NCBI RefSeq assembly: GCF_002080435.1
Contig: NZ_CP020538.1
Location: 1,798,001 to 1,862,000 of the forward strand
Source of the DNA: Sphingobium herbicidovorans
GTDB lineage: Bacteria; Pseudomonadota; Alphaproteobacteria; Sphingomonadales; Sphingomonadaceae
DNA: 64,000 nt
Reading direction: 5' to 3'
Positions 54,717-62,501 of the stretch are shown here, in pieces. Position numbers and translations under genes: made by a program. Below the pieces are notes generated by a model. That model saw only the letters and a program-made list of their open reading frames with translations, did no database searches and had not been told where the DNA came from. Every line of letters begins with the position of its first letter. The first letter of the stretch is position 1.

Positions 54717-55310
54717 ATGGATATTCGTGTTTCCGGACATCAGGTCGATACGGGCGACGCGCTCAAGGAGCATGTGTGGACCCGGCTGGAGGCGATGGCC
54801 GAGAAATATTTCGCCCGCACGATTTCCGCCCAGGTCACATTCCGGCCTGCGCCCCATGGGGCTTTCCATTGCGATATCGTCTGCCATGTCATGACCGGCC
54901 TGATCCTGAAAGGAGCGGGCGAGGCGCAGGAGGCGCATCCCGCCTTCGATCAGGCGGCGGAAAAGATCGAGCGGCAGTTGAGGCGCTACATGCGCCGGTT
55001 GAAGGACCGGCATTCGCAGGCCGCGGCGGCTGAGGCGCAACGCGCCAATGGCTACGACCTCAACGGGATGGATGGGGCGGGATACACCATCTTCGCCTCA
55101 GCGCCGGAGGAAGAGGAACCGGCCGATGCGCCCCTGATCGTCGCTGAAACGCGGGTCGATATTCCCGAAGCCAGCGTGTCGGACGCGGTGATGATGCTGG
55201 ACCTGCGCAACACCAATGCGCTGCTGTTCCTCAACGCCGGGACATCCGCGTACAACATGGTTTACCGCCGTCATGACGGGACGATCGGCTGGGTGGAACC
55301 ACGCGGCTGA
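54717..55310 (+). CDS. hpf: Ribosome hibernation-promoting factor, long form
   Basis: Long HPF dimerises 70S ribosomes to inactive 100S in stationary phase. The 197-residue protein has the N-terminal S30AE domain (MDIRVSGHQVDTGDALKEHV, about 1-105) and a C-terminal dimerisation domain (about 130-190, NTNALLFLNAGTSAYNMVYRRHDGTIGWVEP). The ATG at 54717 has a strong AAGGAG site. A strong hairpin follows the gene. Confidence 0.93.
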   Translation: MDIRVSGHQVDTGDALKEHVWTRLEAMAEKYFARTISAQVTFRPAPHGAFHCDIVCHVMTGLILKGAGEAQEAHPAFDQAAEKIERQLRRYMRRLKDRHSQAAAAEAQRANGYDLNGMDGAGYTIFASAPEEEEPADAPLIVAETRVDIPEASVSDAVMMLDLRNTNALLFLNAGTSAYNMVYRRHDGTIGWVEPRG

Positions 55311-55329
55311 CAGGGTACTGACACAGGCT

Positions 55330-55381
55330 CCGGCCCCAGGGCGCCAGTTGACCTAGAGCAGCAGGCAGCCTATGGGGCCGG
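55330..55381 (+). terminator. Hairpin after hpf
   Basis: Nine-base perfect arms CCGGCCCCA (55330-55338) and TGGGGCCGG (55373-55381), with a large loop, followed by GCTTTAT. It probably ends the hpf transcript before ptsN, though the long loop weakens the case. Confidence 0.5.
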
Positions 55382-55447
55382 GCTTTATATTCCCCGGCGA
55401 CGCGCGATTTTTGGGGCATGGCGCGCCTCGGCTGTTCCAGGTTGGTC

Positions 55448-55915
55448 ATGGTTCATTTCAACGATATTGTTGCGCCCGGCGCGCTCGCAACGGGCCTTTC
55501 AGTCAATGGCAAGAAGCCTCTTTTCCAGAAGATCGCGCAACTGGCTGCGGCTGCTTATCGCCTGGACGCGGACGTGGTGTCGGAAGCGCTGTTTGAACGG
55601 GAACGGTTGGGTTCGACCGGATTTGGCGGCGGAGTCGCCATACCCCACGCCAAGATACCCGGCCTGGAAAGGATGAGCGGGGTCGTGGTCCTGCTCGATC
55701 CGCCGATGATGTTCGACGCGGTGGACGAAGCGCCAGTAGATATCGTGTTCGGGCTGCTGTCGCCGGTCGATAGCGGGGCGGAACATCTCAAGACTTTGGC
55801 CCGCGTGTCCCGCTATCTGCGCGATGACGCAAATGTCGCCCGTTTGCGGGGCGCAAATTCGACCGAGGCGCTGCACGCGCTGCTGGCCGGTGGCGAATCG
55901 CGTGACGCGGCCTGA
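55448..55915 (+). CDS. ptsN: Nitrogen-related PTS IIA protein PtsN
   Basis: PtsN (EIIA-Ntr) is phosphorylated by a NPr/PtsP chain and regulates potassium, nitrogen and carbon functions without transporting sugar. The 155-residue protein has the EIIA fold with the phospho-acceptor His67 in GGGVAIPHAKIPGL. The start at 55448 is chosen; the frame also allows an ATG at 55418. rpoN, its common neighbour, is absent, but hpf precedes it as usual. Confidence 0.9.
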   Translation: MVHFNDIVAPGALATGLSVNGKKPLFQKIAQLAAAAYRLDADVVSEALFERERLGSTGFGGGVAIPHAKIPGLERMSGVVVLLDPPMMFDAVDEAPVDIVFGLLSPVDSGAEHLKTLARVSRYLRDDANVARLRGANSTEALHALLAGGESRDAA

Positions 55916-56372
55916 AACGCCGTCCCCGCCCAGCGGCGAGGCGGCGCATTTCCGGGCGCTGGAAAATCTGTACCGGTCTGCGCCGATCAACCGGCTTTTC
56001 CGTTCCGAGCTGACGATTCCCGAGGCGGGCCGTTCGATCATCGAATTTGATGTGGGTGAGGAACAGTTCCATGCCGCCGGTGCGGTGCATGGAACCGTCT
56101 ATTTCAAGATGATGGACGACGCTGCCTTTTATGCGGCGAACAGCCTGGTCAGCGACCGGTTTTTGCTGACCACGGCGTTCAACCTGCTGTTCACGCGGCC
56201 GATCGGCCCCGGCCGAATCCGCGCCGAGGGCCGGTGGATCAGCGGCAAGCGGCGGGTATTCGTCGCCGAAGCAAGCCTGATCGACATGGAAGGCGAAGAG
56301 GTAGGCCGGGGCACCGGCACCTTCATGCGATCGCAATTTCCCCTGTCTTCCCTGCCCGGCTATGCCGGCTGA
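55902..56372 (+). CDS. PaaI-type thioesterase (hotdog fold)
   Basis: The 156-residue protein has the hotdog motif GAVHGTVYFKMMDDAAFYAANS near 65 and SDRFLLTTAFNLLFTRPI. PaaI-like enzymes hydrolyse acyl-CoA; the substrate is not known. The GTG at 55902 overlaps ptsN by 14 bases and gives a normal length; the ATG at 55824 runs deep in ptsN. The next gene overlaps its stop by 11 bases. Confidence 0.82.
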   Translation: MTRPETPSPPSGEAAHFRALENLYRSAPINRLFRSELTIPEAGRSIIEFDVGEEQFHAAGAVHGTVYFKMMDDAAFYAANSLVSDRFLLTTAFNLLFTRPIGPGRIRAEGRWISGKRRVFVAEASLIDMEGEEVGRGTGTFMRSQFPLSSLPGYAG

Positions 56373-56700
56373 CCGGCTGACCAGCGCCATGCTGGTCGGC
56401 GTCCTGATCCGGCGGACCGCAGCAGCCGGGGGCTTCGCCACGGTGCTGGCGAAAGGCGATGAAATCAGCGGCGTCATACTGATAGAAGCCGCCGAAAGAG
56501 GCCAGCGCATGGGCCTTTACGAGCGAGTCCCAACCCTGTCCGGGGGCTATCAGATGCTGCGCTGCGGCCCCGCCCCGGAGGAGGGCGCGGAGTCGTTGGC
56601 GCAATATATAGCGCGCAGGCGCAAGTCGGACCCCGACCTGTGGATAATCGAACTCGATATCGCGGATGCGGAACGGTTCGCCGCTGAAACGATCTGTTAA
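56362..56700 (+). CDS. DUF1491 family protein
   Basis: The 112-residue protein matches DUF1491, with VGVLIRRTAAAGGFATVLAKGDE near 12-34 and ARRRKSDPDLWIIELDIADAERF at the C-terminus. The family is restricted to alphaproteobacteria. Function is unknown. It is coupled to the thioesterase gene by overlap. Confidence 0.82.
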   Translation: MPADRLTSAMLVGVLIRRTAAAGGFATVLAKGDEISGVILIEAAERGQRMGLYERVPTLSGGYQMLRCGPAPEEGAESLAQYIARRRKSDPDLWIIELDIADAERFAAETIC

Positions 56701-56893
56701 TCTGTCCTAAAGATTGACTCTGCGTTCGCGCGCGGGCACTGGCCCCCCACGCTTAACGCGCAGGTTGCCAAATTCGCCCGTGGGGGGCGGGGGAGGTAAA
56801 CACGCAGACGGGGGGCGGCCAGACGTCGTTTGTGAATTCGGGGTTTTTTTAACCTGACGTCCCCGGCCAAGAACCGCATGTTTTTGAGTTATA
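56701..56893. other. Structured, G-rich gap before the cell-wall hydrolase gene
   Basis: Nine-base arms CCCCCCACG (56743-56751) and CGTGGGGGG (56779-56787) form a strong stem, followed by G-rich tracts and by GGGG-T7-AACCTGACGT-CCCC at about 56838-56862. It could hold a terminator for the DUF1491 operon and the sleB promoter. No gene is seen. Confidence 0.5.
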
Positions 56894-57538
56894 ATGAGTC
56901 TTCGTTTGAAGGCCGCAATTACTGCGGCATTTGCTCTGTCCGCCACTGCGGCGGTTACTGCGGCCGATATGTCGAGTGCCAGCGAGGCTGCTCCTTCGGT
57001 CGTCACCCTTCCGGGAAATCAAGAGCCTGATCAGGTTCCGGCGGTCGCCAAGCCCGCTGTTGTTTTCGCCGCTCCGCGCGAAGTCGCGCAGCCGCTGAAT
57101 TCTTCCGACAGCGCCGATGTGCGTGCTGACAATCTTTCCGCCCTCGTTAGCGCCCATGGCGATGCTGAAACGCTCGAAGGCGACATGCGGTGCCTGGCCG
57201 GGGCGGTTTATTTCGAATCCAAGGGTGAGAGCCTGGAAGGCCAGCTCGCCGTCGCCCGCGTCATCATCAATCGCGCAAAGTCGGGGCGGTTCGCCAACAG
57301 CCTTTGCGGCGTCGTCTATCAGCCGGGTCAATTCAGCTTCGTGCGCGGGGGCGGAATGCCGACGATCCGCACGGCAAGCGAAAGCTGGCGTCGCGCGGTG
57401 GCGATCGCGCAGATCGCCATGAAGGACGCCTGGGACAGCGCGGCCGAAGGCGCCTTGTTCTTCCACGCCCGCCGCGTTTCGCCAAGCTGGGGCAAGCGCC
57501 AGCTGGCCGCGATCGACAATCATATCTTCTATCGCTGA
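56894..57538 (+). CDS. SleB-type cell wall hydrolase
   Basis: The 214-residue protein has a signal peptide (MSLRLKAAITAAFALSATAAVTA), a Pro/Ala/Asp-rich spacer, and a C-terminal Hydrolase_2/SleB domain (about 100-214) with RCLAGAVYFESKGESLEGQLAVARVIINR and the YQPGQFSFVRGG block. The conserved Glu of YFESKGE is the likely catalytic residue. Known relatives cleave peptidoglycan glycan strands. In sphingomonads the role is probably cell wall remodelling, which is inference. Confidence 0.87.
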   Translation: MSLRLKAAITAAFALSATAAVTAADMSSASEAAPSVVTLPGNQEPDQVPAVAKPAVVFAAPREVAQPLNSSDSADVRADNLSALVSAHGDAETLEGDMRCLAGAVYFESKGESLEGQLAVARVIINRAKSGRFANSLCGVVYQPGQFSFVRGGGMPTIRTASESWRRAVAIAQIAMKDAWDSAAEGALFFHARRVSPSWGKRQLAAIDNHIFYR

Positions 57539-57566
57539 TCCTCGGGTCGCACCTATAAGGACAGCG

Positions 57567-57603
57567 GGCCGGTTCAGATAATCCTGAACCGGCCTTTTCT
57601 TTT
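57567..57603 (+). terminator. Intrinsic terminator after the sleB-type gene
   Basis: Perfect 11-base arms GGCCGGTTCAG (57567-57577) and CTGAACCGGCC (57584-57594) around a six-base loop, followed by TTTTCTTTT. This is a classical rho-independent terminator. Confidence 0.9.
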
Positions 57604-57629
57604 GTTCCCCGCCTGTTCTATCATGGGGG

Positions 57630-58136
57630 ATGATGCACAGTTCCTCTCCATCCGCCGAGCAAGGCTGTTCGCCCCTGACCGATGGCACCGCGCTGGCGGT
57701 GGCCCGTGGCACGCTGCGGCTGTTCTTTCGCCATGACATGAGCGGCATATTGGAAGTGCCGCTGCCAAACGGCCGCCGGGCCGACATCATGGCGCTCGAC
57801 AGCGCGGGGCGCATCACCATCGTCGAGATCAAGTGCAGTCGTGCGGACCTGCTGGGCGACATGAAATGGCCCGATTATCTGGACTATTGCGACCGCTTCT
57901 TCTGGGCTGTGCCTTCGGGATTCGACCTGTCGCTGTTTGACAGCGAGGCGTTATGGCCAGCGCGGACGGGATTGATCGTCGCCGACCAATATGACGCGGA
58001 ATTGCTGCGCCCCGCACCGGTCGAACCGCTGGCGGCGGCGCGGCGCAAGGCGGAAACCCTGCGCTTTGCCCGGCGCGCTGCGCGGCGGCTGACGGCGCTG
58101 GCCGACCCGGATCATGCGGCGGAACTGGGCTGGTGA
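57630..58136 (+). CDS. mmcB: MmcB family DNA repair protein
   Basis: The 168-residue protein matches MmcB, reported in Caulobacter as a LexA-linked DNA damage protein. It has a PD-(D/E)xK-like nuclease core: RADIMALDSAGRITIVEIKCSRADLL near 50-75, with the catalytic-type Asp, Glu and Lys. Then comes WPDYLDYCDRFFWAVPSGFD. It is transcribed alone after the terminator. No LexA box could be identified by eye. Confidence 0.85.
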   Translation: MMHSSSPSAEQGCSPLTDGTALAVARGTLRLFFRHDMSGILEVPLPNGRRADIMALDSAGRITIVEIKCSRADLLGDMKWPDYLDYCDRFFWAVPSGFDLSLFDSEALWPARTGLIVADQYDAELLRPAPVEPLAAARRKAETLRFARRAARRLTALADPDHAAELGW

Positions 58137-58176
58137 CGGGGCGATGATCCAGCGCGTCGTCCCAATTATTCGCCGC

Positions 58177-58800
58177 CTAGAAAACCGGGCCTTGCACCGG
58201 GCCTGAGGGTGCGGGCTTGCTTTTCGCCGCGGTCACGGCTTCGACCAGACCGGGCGTGCGGGATTCCCGCTGCGCATAATCGCGCGCCGACATGCCGGCG
58301 ATGGTGTCGCGCTTGTCGGCATTGGCGCCTTGCCCGATCAGCAGGCGCGTCAGGCCTACGTCACGCAACTGCACCGCGCGGATCAGCGGCGTTTCGCCAC
58401 TGCCGTTCGCCTTGTCGATCTGCGCGCCGCCTGCCAGCAACGTGCGCACCCCATCCTCGAACCGCGCCTGCACGGCGTTCATGAGGGGGGTGTTGCCCCG
58501 GTTGTCCGCCAGGTCGGGATTGGCGCCCTTGGCCAGGAGGAAGGACAGCCATGTATTGTCGCGGCGGGCGATGACGATGTGCAGGGCGGTTTCACCGCTG
58601 GTGACGTCCCGGCTGTTGATGACGGTCGATCCGGGCTTCTGGACGAGGTCGGTGACCTTTTGCCCATCGGCGTCCTTCACCGCCTTCAGGAAATTATAGC
58701 CGTCGGAAAATTGCGCCTGCGCCGCAACGGGAGTCAGCAGCGCGAGCGCCATGGCGGCGGCGCGGCCTGCGCCCATCCAAGCCGGAAAACCTCTTGTCAT
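58177..58800 (-). CDS. Ankyrin-repeat periplasmic protein
   Basis: The 207-residue protein has a signal peptide (GRAAAMALALLTPVAAQAQ) and about four ankyrin repeats between 55 and 185, such as GETALHIVIARRDNTWLSFLLAKGANPDLADNRGNTPLMNAV. The start is the ATG at 58800; the upstream frame to 59049 is antisense to the sco gene. Such exported ankyrin proteins are frequent in sphingomonads; the partner is unknown. Confidence 0.82.
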   Translation of the reverse strand: MTRGFPAWMGAGRAAAMALALLTPVAAQAQFSDGYNFLKAVKDADGQKVTDLVQKPGSTVINSRDVTSGETALHIVIARRDNTWLSFLLAKGANPDLADNRGNTPLMNAVQARFEDGVRTLLAGGAQIDKANGSGETPLIRAVQLRDVGLTRLLIGQGANADKRDTIAGMSARDYAQRESRTPGLVEAVTAAKSKPAPSGPVQGPVF

Positions 58801-58846
58801 CGTCGATAAGCCCCGTTGGCATTTGCAAAATCGGCCATAGCAGGGC

Positions 58847-59503
58847 ATGGCTGGCCACGCCATGAACAAAGCGCTCCGCTCCGTCATCCTGCCGTTCACC
58901 GCCCTGCTGGCTGGCTGCAATATGGGTGCGGGGGGCAACGCATCAAGCGATGCGCAGAGCGCGCCCGGCGACCTGGCGGGCGCGCGGATCGGCGCGCCTT
59001 TCACCCTGACGAACCAGGATGGGGAAAAGGTGGCGTGGGACGATTTCAAGGGTCAGTATCGGCTGGTCTATTTCGGCTACAGCTATTGCCCCGATGTCTG
59101 TCCGGTCGATCTGCAACGCATCATGCAGGCGTTCACGCAGTTCGAAAAGGCTGACGCGGGACGCGCGGCGAAGGTGCAGCCGATCTTCATCAGCGTCGAT
59201 CCCGAACGTGATACGCCAGCGGTGCTGAAAACCTATGTCGCTGCCTTTCACCCGCGCCTGATCGGGCTGACCGGGTCGCCCGACGAAATTGGGAAGGTTG
59301 CCAAGGATTTCGTCGTCATCTTCAACAAGGAGAAGGCGGAAGGAAGCAGCGATTATCTGGTGAGCCACAGCCGGACGCCCTATCTGTTCGGACCCGATGG
59401 ACAGCCGGTGGCGCTGGTGCCGGTGGATGATCCGGGGACGGCGGATCAGGACGAGGGCGCGCCGGACAAGGTGCTCGCCTTCCTTGAAAAATGGGTCAAG
59501 TGA
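58847..59503 (+). CDS. SCO1/SenC family copper chaperone
   Basis: SCO proteins insert Cu into the CuA site of cytochrome oxidase or act as thiol-disulfide reductants. The 218-residue protein has a lipobox-like LLAGC near 24 and a thioredoxin fold with the copper-binding CxxxC in YCPDVCPVD near 85 and a later His in VSHSRTPYLFG. The start could be 58847 or 58862. No oxidase genes are adjacent. Confidence 0.88.
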   Translation: MAGHAMNKALRSVILPFTALLAGCNMGAGGNASSDAQSAPGDLAGARIGAPFTLTNQDGEKVAWDDFKGQYRLVYFGYSYCPDVCPVDLQRIMQAFTQFEKADAGRAAKVQPIFISVDPERDTPAVLKTYVAAFHPRLIGLTGSPDEIGKVAKDFVVIFNKEKAEGSSDYLVSHSRTPYLFGPDGQPVALVPVDDPGTADQDEGAPDKVLAFLEKWVK

Positions 59504-59506
59504 CGG

Positions 59507-59932
59507 TTGGACTTCTGGGAAAAGCCACTCGATAAGCTGGACCGCGCTGAGTGGGAAGCGCTGTGCGATGGCTGCGGCAAATGCTGCCTGCACAAGGCGG
59601 AAGATGAGGATACGGGGCGCATCTACCCGACCAACGTCGCCTGCCGCCTGCTCGACCGGCATAGCGGCCAATGCACCAACTATAAGGAACGGCGCAGCTT
59701 CGTGCCCGATTGCGTGCGCCTGACGCCGCAGAAGGTGAAGACGATCGGCTGGCTTCCGCGCACCTGCGCCTATCGGCTGCGGGGGGAGGGCAAGCCGCTG
59801 CCGTCCTGGCATTATCTGATCAGCGGCGATCGGGAAGCGGTGCATCGGGCGAAGGAATCGGTGCGCGGCTGGACGATTGCCGAGGCGGACGCGGGCGACT
59901 GGGAAAATCATCTTGTCGACCGGGAACTCTGA
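59507..59932 (+). CDS. YcgN family cysteine cluster protein
   Basis: The 141-residue protein has the Cys cluster CDGCGKCCLHKAEDEDTGRIYPTNVACRLLDRHSGQC and a later DCVRLTPQ, matching the YkgJ/YcgN zinc- or iron-binding group. Function is unknown; the cysteines may bind Fe-S or Zn. A TTG start at 59507 gives the family N-terminus DFWEKPLDKL. It lies three bases after sco and its end overlaps the M48 gene by 20 bases. Confidence 0.8.
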   Translation: MDFWEKPLDKLDRAEWEALCDGCGKCCLHKAEDEDTGRIYPTNVACRLLDRHSGQCTNYKERRSFVPDCVRLTPQKVKTIGWLPRTCAYRLRGEGKPLPSWHYLISGDREAVHRAKESVRGWTIAEADAGDWENHLVDREL

Positions 59933-60623
59933 AACCGTCATCGTCATAGACGGCGTCGCGGTTCCGGTGCGTGTGCGCCGTTCACCGGGGGCGAAGGCCT
60001 ATCGGCTGTCGATGGATCATGCGCGGCGGGAATTGCGGCTGTCGCTGCCTGCAAAGGCGAACCTTAACCGTGCGCTGGGATGGGCGCAGGGGCATGAAGG
60101 GTGGGTGCGGTCGCAGATGGCAGCCCAGCCCGCGCTGGTGACTCTGGGCGATGGCGCGCTTTTCCCGCTGGAAGGACGCGAGGTGCAGGTGTGCTGGATG
60201 GCTGGCGCGCCCCGTGCGATCCGGCTGGACGGTGACCGGATGGTGCTGGGCGGCCCGCGCGAGTCCGTCGGCCAGCGCGTGTTGCGCTGGCTGAAGGCGC
60301 GGGCCAGGGCCGTGCTGGAAACGGAAAGTCACGCCATGGCGCGCGACAATGGGCTGGAAGTGGCGTCGGTGGGGATAGGCGATCCGCGCAGCCGCTGGGC
60401 CAGTTGCGCGTCGAGCGGCGCGATCCGCTATAGCTGGCGGCTGATCCTGTGCCCGCCGCATATCCGGCGCGCGACCGTGGCGCATGAGCTTGCTCATCTG
60501 CTGCATATGGATCACAGCCCGGCCTTTCACGCGGCCCATGCCCGGATATTGGGGGAGGACCCCCGGCCGGCGCGGGCATGGCTGCGCGAACATGGCGCGG
60601 CGCTGCACCGCTATATCGTCTAG
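59913..60623 (+). CDS. YgjP-type M48 metallopeptidase (DUF45)
   Basis: The 236-residue protein has the C-terminal zinc motif AHELAHLLHMDHSPAFH (HExxH plus a later His) and the N-terminal DUF45 core with VPVRVRRSPGAKAYRLSMD. Such proteins are thought to be metallopeptidases, but substrates are unknown. The TTG at 59913 is chosen because it begins a sensible N-terminus with a short overlap; the ATG at 59877 lies inside the YcgN gene. It ends in the long palindrome. Confidence 0.82.
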   Translation: MSTGNSETVIVIDGVAVPVRVRRSPGAKAYRLSMDHARRELRLSLPAKANLNRALGWAQGHEGWVRSQMAAQPALVTLGDGALFPLEGREVQVCWMAGAPRAIRLDGDRMVLGGPRESVGQRVLRWLKARARAVLETESHAMARDNGLEVASVGIGDPRSRWASCASSGAIRYSWRLILCPPHIRRATVAHELAHLLHMDHSPAFHAAHARILGEDPRPARAWLREHGAALHRYIV

Positions 60624-60764
60624 GCGGTATCGACATTCAGCCCTGACGGCCTGCAAACGGCGATTTCCCGCGCTTCCGATGCTCACCTACTTTTAGTAGG
60701 CTGCGCTTCGGCTCGCGGAAAATCACCGTTTTCGGCTCGCCATCATCTGAATATTGATACCGCC
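60623..60764. repeat. 142-bp imperfect palindrome between M48 gene and trhO
   Basis: Outer arms GGCGGTATC (60623-60631) and GATACCGCC (60756-60764) are perfect, then ATTCAG/CTGAAT. An inner pair at 60655-60672 and 60714-60731 matches in 16 of 18 bases, and a tip CCTAC-TTTTA-GTAGG (60686-60700) caps it. The outer arm includes the last base of the M48 stop. It may act as a bidirectional terminator or a REP-like element. It could not be matched to another copy here. Confidence 0.65.
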
Positions 60765-60788
60765 TGCCATTGCATGGGCGTCGGGCGT

Positions 60789-61589
60789 TCAGGCCGCGCA
60801 ATCATGGGCGGCGTCCGGGCGATGGGCGAGGCCACAGGTGCGGCAGACGACATGGCTGCCGGGTGTGAGGCCATGGCCAACGGCGACCCGCTCGTCAAAC
60901 ACGTAGCAATCACCCTGCCACCGGCTTTGCTCTTCGGGCATTTCCTCAAGATAGCGCAGGATGCCGCCGCGCAGATGATAGACGTCGTCAAAGCCGCGCG
61001 AGCGCACCAACGCCGTCGATTTTTCGCAACGGATGCCACCGGTGCAGAACATCGCGATGCGGGGTTTGCGCCCTTCATCACGCAGTTGCGCGGCGAAATT
61101 GTCGAACCAGGCCGGAAAGTCGCGGAAGGAGCGGGTGCCGGGGTCGATCGCGCCTTCAAAGCTGCCCACTGACACTTCGTACGCGTTGCGGGTGTCGATG
61201 ACGATCGTGTCGGGATCGGCGATCAGGGCGTTCCATTCGGCCGGGTCGAGATGACGGCCTGCCTGCGTCGCTGGATCAAGCTTTCCCGCGCCCAGCGTCA
61301 CGATCTCCGGCTTCACTTTCACCTTCATGCGGGCGAAGGGAGCCTCCGATGCGGTTGCATATTTGACGTCGAGATCGGCGCAGCCCGGCAGGGCGCGAAT
61401 ATGATCGATCAGCGTGGCGATGGCCTGTTCATTCCCTGCCACGGTGCCGTTGATACCTTCATGCGCGAGGATCAGCGTGCCGCAGGTGCCGAGTTGGGCG
61501 CATAGTTCCCGCAGTTGCGCAGCGAGGCCGTCGGGGTCGGCGAATGCGGCGAAGCGATAGAGCGCGGCGATGGTGAAGGACGAGGCCAT
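60789..61589 (-). CDS. trhO: tRNA uridine-34 hydroxylase TrhO (rhodanese family)
   Basis: TrhO (formerly YceA) makes 5-hydroxyuridine at tRNA position 34. The 266-residue protein has the N-terminal acylphosphatase-like region ending in VDIDVKYATASEAPFARMKVK, the rhodanese domain with the catalytic Cys in MFCTGGIRCEKS, and Cys/His at the C-terminus (VVCRTCGLAHR). It is intact. It is convergent with the M48 gene across the palindrome and divergent from pdeM. Confidence 0.92.
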   Translation of the reverse strand: MASSFTIAALYRFAAFADPDGLAAQLRELCAQLGTCGTLILAHEGINGTVAGNEQAIATLIDHIRALPGCADLDVKYATASEAPFARMKVKVKPEIVTLGAGKLDPATQAGRHLDPAEWNALIADPDTIVIDTRNAYEVSVGSFEGAIDPGTRSFRDFPAWFDNFAAQLRDEGRKPRIAMFCTGGIRCEKSTALVRSRGFDDVYHLRGGILRYLEEMPEEQSRWQGDCYVFDERVAVGHGLTPGSHVVCRTCGLAHRPDAAHDCAA

Positions 61590-61653
61590 GCCGCGCCCAT
61601 AGCGGCTTCACCGCCCTCTTGAAAGGCCGGGCGCGAGCGCGCATAGGCGGGTC

Positions 61654-62313
61654 ATGGTTCCCTTTTCGTTCGCGGGTCACGAGTTTCTGGCGTTGCCGGA
61701 AGCAGCGCTGTTCTGGCCCGCACAGTCGGCGCTGCTGGTTGCCGACCTGCATTTTGAGAAGGCAAGCTGGTTCGGGCGTTTCGGCCAGTTCCTGCCCCCG
61801 CATGACAGCCAGGCGACGCTGGACATGATCGAGACCCTGGTGGAGCGGACGGGCGCGCGATCCGTCTGGTCGCTGGGCGACAGTTTCCACGATGCTGACG
61901 GCGCGGCGCGGCTGCCCACAGGGGCGCGTGATAGGCTGTCGGCGCTGACGGCGCGGCTGGACTGGATCTGGATCACGGGCAATCATGACGCCGGCATGGC
62001 GGAAACGCCGGGTGGGCGGCGCATGACGGAGGCGGAGGTCGAGGGCGTCTGGTTGCGGCATGAAGCCGATCCGGCGGACCCCCGGCCGGAAATTTCGGGG
62101 CATTTCCATCCCAAATTGCGCCTGTCGCTGCGTGGACGCCATGTGTCCCGCCGCTGCTTCGTCGGATCGTCTTCCAAACTGATTCTGCCTGCCCTGGGTG
62201 CGCTGACCGGCGGGCTGGATGCGGGACATGGAGAGATTCGGCGCGTGGTTGGACCCGGCGCGATGGCGATGGTCCCTGTAGCCGACAGGATGCTGCGTTT
62301 TCCGCTGAATTGA
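61654..62313 (+). CDS. pdeM: Ligase-associated DNA-damage endonuclease PdeM
   Basis: The 219-residue metallophosphoesterase has the motifs VADLHFEK, SLGDSFHD, TGNHD and GHFHPK, as in PdeM, which is grouped with ligase-associated helicase/ligase genes in many alphaproteobacteria. Here the ligase and helicase genes are not adjacent, so it stands alone. It probably cleaves DNA ends in damage response; that is from the family. The start at 61654 follows a GGCGGGTC region. Confidence 0.88.
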   Translation: MVPFSFAGHEFLALPEAALFWPAQSALLVADLHFEKASWFGRFGQFLPPHDSQATLDMIETLVERTGARSVWSLGDSFHDADGAARLPTGARDRLSALTARLDWIWITGNHDAGMAETPGGRRMTEAEVEGVWLRHEADPADPRPEISGHFHPKLRLSLRGRHVSRRCFVGSSSKLILPALGALTGGLDAGHGEIRRVVGPGAMAMVPVADRMLRFPLN

Positions 62314-62501
62314 GCCGACGTTAGGGAAACGCGACGTTAAACTGTTGCTGCTAAATCACAGGGAGCTGGAATCAGCCAGTCATTGGTGCGCAAAGGCTTG
62401 TAAAGGCTGGGTTCGCTTGCCTTTGGCTGTCTGTGTCAGCATAATCGCACTCCGAAAGTTGATGTGGGAAAACCATGCGCTGCAGGAGAGGAAAGGGTCC
62501 A

